A DNA stretch of 39,057 bases from an uncultured Oscillospiraceae bacterium (GTDB lineage: Bacteria > Bacillota > Clostridia > Oscillospirales > Oscillospiraceae). Location: contig CANPYX010000024.1 of the NCBI GenBank assembly GCA_947588955.1, forward strand, positions 1 through 39,057, in the 5' to 3' direction. Made by a program: the position numbers and the translations under genes. The notes beneath the pieces are model-generated. The model did not search any database and was not told the DNA's origin. It saw nothing but the letters and a program-made list of their open reading frames with translations. Numbering within the stretch: position 1 is the stretch's first letter; each line of letters begins with the position of its first letter. Positions 37,617 through 39,057 of this stretch are shown here, piece by piece.

Positions 37617-39057
37617 ATGCGGGGATGTTGTCGGTGAGGTACTCCACCGCCACCCCCTTGCGGGTGTCGGCTTTGTAGTTGGCGCGTGGGCTGGGCCACT
37701 CGATGTAGCCTACGAAGCGGTAGTAGATCACGATGCGCTGGGTGCGATTTTTGCCGACGCCTTCCGTCTCGTAAACGTCAATGTGGTCGATGAGCTCCCT
37801 CAGGAGCGGGGAGGTCAGGTGGTCCATGCGCATGAATTGGCGGATAGCGTTGATGAAGCTGTCCCGCTCCCGCTGGTGCTGGCCGGATTCGGCCAGCTTT
37901 TTGCGGAGGGCGGAGATTTTCGCTTTCAGATCCATCCGCTCCACCTCATACTTGTGGCTGAGCTGCATGAACCATTCATCGCTTACCTTGCCTGTGGCGT
38001 TATCCTCGTAGAGCTTTTCATAGAGCTTAGAAACGGTGTCGTTGCGGACGAAAGCTTTCTGAAGCTCCTCCTCATCCCGCTTCCGCTCCTTTAGAAGCTC
38101 TTGGTCGGTTTTCCGGGCCAGCATCTCTGCAAAGGCTGCCTCGTCGTTCCGCAGCATCTCGGCCATCCGCCGGAGCTCCAGCGTCACCACCTGCTCAATG
38201 GCGTCCGCCCGGACGTAGTGACGCGTGGGACAGCTCCCTCGGTAGTCCGAGACGTAGTTGGAGCAGGAGAAAAAGTGGATTTCCTTGTTGTTGGAGAGGG
38301 TGTGGTAGTGCATCTTCTTGTGGCAGTCCCCGCAGTAGAGAAGGTCGAAGAAGATGCTCTTTCCGCCGTTCTCCGGCTTCGGAGCGCGGCGTTTTGTCCT
38401 GGCAGTCAGGGTCTGCACCCTCTCAAAATCTTCTCTGACGATGATGGGCTCGTGGACATTCTTGAAAATCGCCCAATTCTCCGGGTCGTTCTCCATCCTC
38501 CGCTTGTTCTTGAAGGACTTGGAGTAGGTCTTGAAGTTGATGACATCCCCGCAATATTCCTGCTGGGAGAGGATTTTCTGAACCGTCGTTTTGCACCACT
38601 TGTACGGGTTTGGCTGAGTGTTCTTCCCGCCCCGCGGGAGGCCCTTACTCTGCCAGTAGGCCATAGGGACCAGTACCTTCTGTTCCTGGAGTATTCCGGC
38701 AATGACCTCATTGCCTTTCCCCTCCAGACACATCTTAAAGATGCTCCTGACAACCTCCGCCGCCTCCGGGTCGATGATCCACTTTTTCTTGTTCTGAGGG
38801 TCTTTTCTGTACCCGTAGGGCGGCTGGGAGAGGGGTTCGCCGGCGTTCCCCCGCAGGCGGTGGGAGGAACGGATCTTCTTGGAAATATCCCGCGCGTACA
38901 TCTCGTTGAGGATATTCTTGAACGGCGCAATCTCGCTCTCCCCCTCCTCGCTGTCGATGCCGTCGTTGACAGCGATGAATCGTATGCCGTGGTCGGGGAA
39001 GTAGGTGTCCGTGTAGTTGCCGACAGAGACGTAATCTCTCCCCAAGCGTGACAAGTC
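37615..39057 (-). CDS. Large serine recombinase (TndX-like), 5' part outside the window
   Basis: This gene runs off the right edge; about 480 residues are visible and the N-terminal catalytic part with the nucleophilic serine is cut off. The visible start DLSRLGRDYVSVGNYTDTYF is the end of the resolvase domain. A recombinase domain follows (PYGYRKDPQNKKKW, IFKMCLEGKGNEVIAGILQ), then a zinc ribbon (LLYCGDCHKKMHYH, FSCSNYVSDYRGSCPTRHYV), a coiled coil of about 90 residues and a C-terminal DUF4368-like region. Such recombinases move conjugative and mobilisable elements of Clostridia (Tn4451-type). The gene's 3' end lies 83 bp from tRNA-Pro, so the element's end is probably in that gap or within the tRNA region. 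Confidence 0.93.
   Translation of the reverse strand, partial: DLSRLGRDYVSVGNYTDTYFPDHGIRFIAVNDGIDSEEGESEIAPFKNILNEMYARDISKKIRSSHRLRGNAGEPLSQPPYGYRKDPQNKKKWIIDPEAAEVVRSIFKMCLEGKGNEVIAGILQEQKVLVPMAYWQSKGLPRGGKNTQPNPYKWCKTTVQKILSQQEYCGDVINFKTYSKSFKNKRRMENDPENWAIFKNVHEPIIVREDFERVQTLTARTKRRAPKPENGGKSIFFDLLYCGDCHKKMHYHTLSNNKEIHFFSCSNYVSDYRGSCPTRHYVRADAIEQVVTLELRRMAEMLRNDEAAFAEMLARKTDQELLKERKRDEEELQKAFVRNDTVSKLYEKLYEDNATGKVSDEWFMQLSHKYEVERMDLKAKISALRKKLAESGQHQRERDSFINAIRQFMRMDHLTSPLLRELIDHIDVYETEGVGKNRTQRIVIYYRFVGYIEWPSPRANYKADTRKGVAVEYLTDNIPA

Overview
The window looks like chromosomal DNA of a GC-rich, strictly anaerobic Firmicute, most likely a gut Clostridium-class organism of the Oscillospirales type. 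This is inferred from strong Shine-Dalgarno sites, near-uniform 17-bp promoter spacers, RNase J, BlaI/CsoR/SdpR-type repressors, a ferredoxin-rich [FeFe] hydrogenase and a large serine recombinase with a clostridial C-terminal domain. No species can be named from the sequence alone.

Positions 115-1062 hold a YhaM-type exoribonuclease. Positions 1207-12847 (all minus strand) form one eleven-gene carbohydrate-uptake operon. In transcription order it encodes a small membrane protein, two LplB/YtcP-type permeases, a 750-residue solute-binding lipoprotein, two unrecognised membrane proteins, an MsmK/UgpC-type ATPase, two more unrecognised membrane proteins, a cytoplasmic GH28 polygalacturonase-like hydrolase and a second MsmK/UgpC-type ATPase. 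A strong terminator follows. The operon has a 5' leader rich in palindromes and hairpins, and two structured intercistronic regions. Import of pectin-derived oligogalacturonides followed by cytoplasmic hydrolysis is the simplest reading. The four membrane proteins around the first ATPase are the least explained part of the window.

Positions 13222-14876 hold a divergently transcribed monomeric [FeFe] hydrogenase with its own promoter and terminator. Positions 15020-21430 carry a Zn-dependent phospholipase C-like protein, a lipid kinase with a GNAT acetyltransferase, a BlaR1/BlaI-like pair with two operators, a cytidylate-kinase-like protein and a DUF1015 protein. Positions 21443-24202 hold an SdpI/SdpR pair with a 31-bp palindromic operator, then an XRE regulator followed by two tandem RadC-like proteins, one with and one without the JAMM histidines. 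Positions 24341-24631 appear to hold a short transcription unit with two tiny overlapping ORFs.

Positions 24717-27715 are a copper-efflux operon (csoR-copA) in which the CopA reading frame ends in a CopZ-like domain that has its own internal ribosome-binding site. Positions 27765-33604 carry an ArsC/Spx-like protein, RNase J and a methyl-cycle salvage group (MtaD-type deaminase, purine nucleoside phosphorylase, S-adenosylhomocysteinase). Positions 33741-37008 carry a Nudix hydrolase, TrmB, an esterase and an ATP-grasp ligase. The right end has a truncated tRNA-Pro copy, an intact tRNA-Pro(UGG) and the 3' part of a large serine recombinase that runs off the window. This suggests the edge of a mobile element.

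The best candidates for something new are the importer operon with its orphan membrane subunits, the catalytic/non-catalytic RadC pair under an XRE regulator, the BlaR1-like receptor with a non-penicillin-binding extracellular domain, and the nested copZ.
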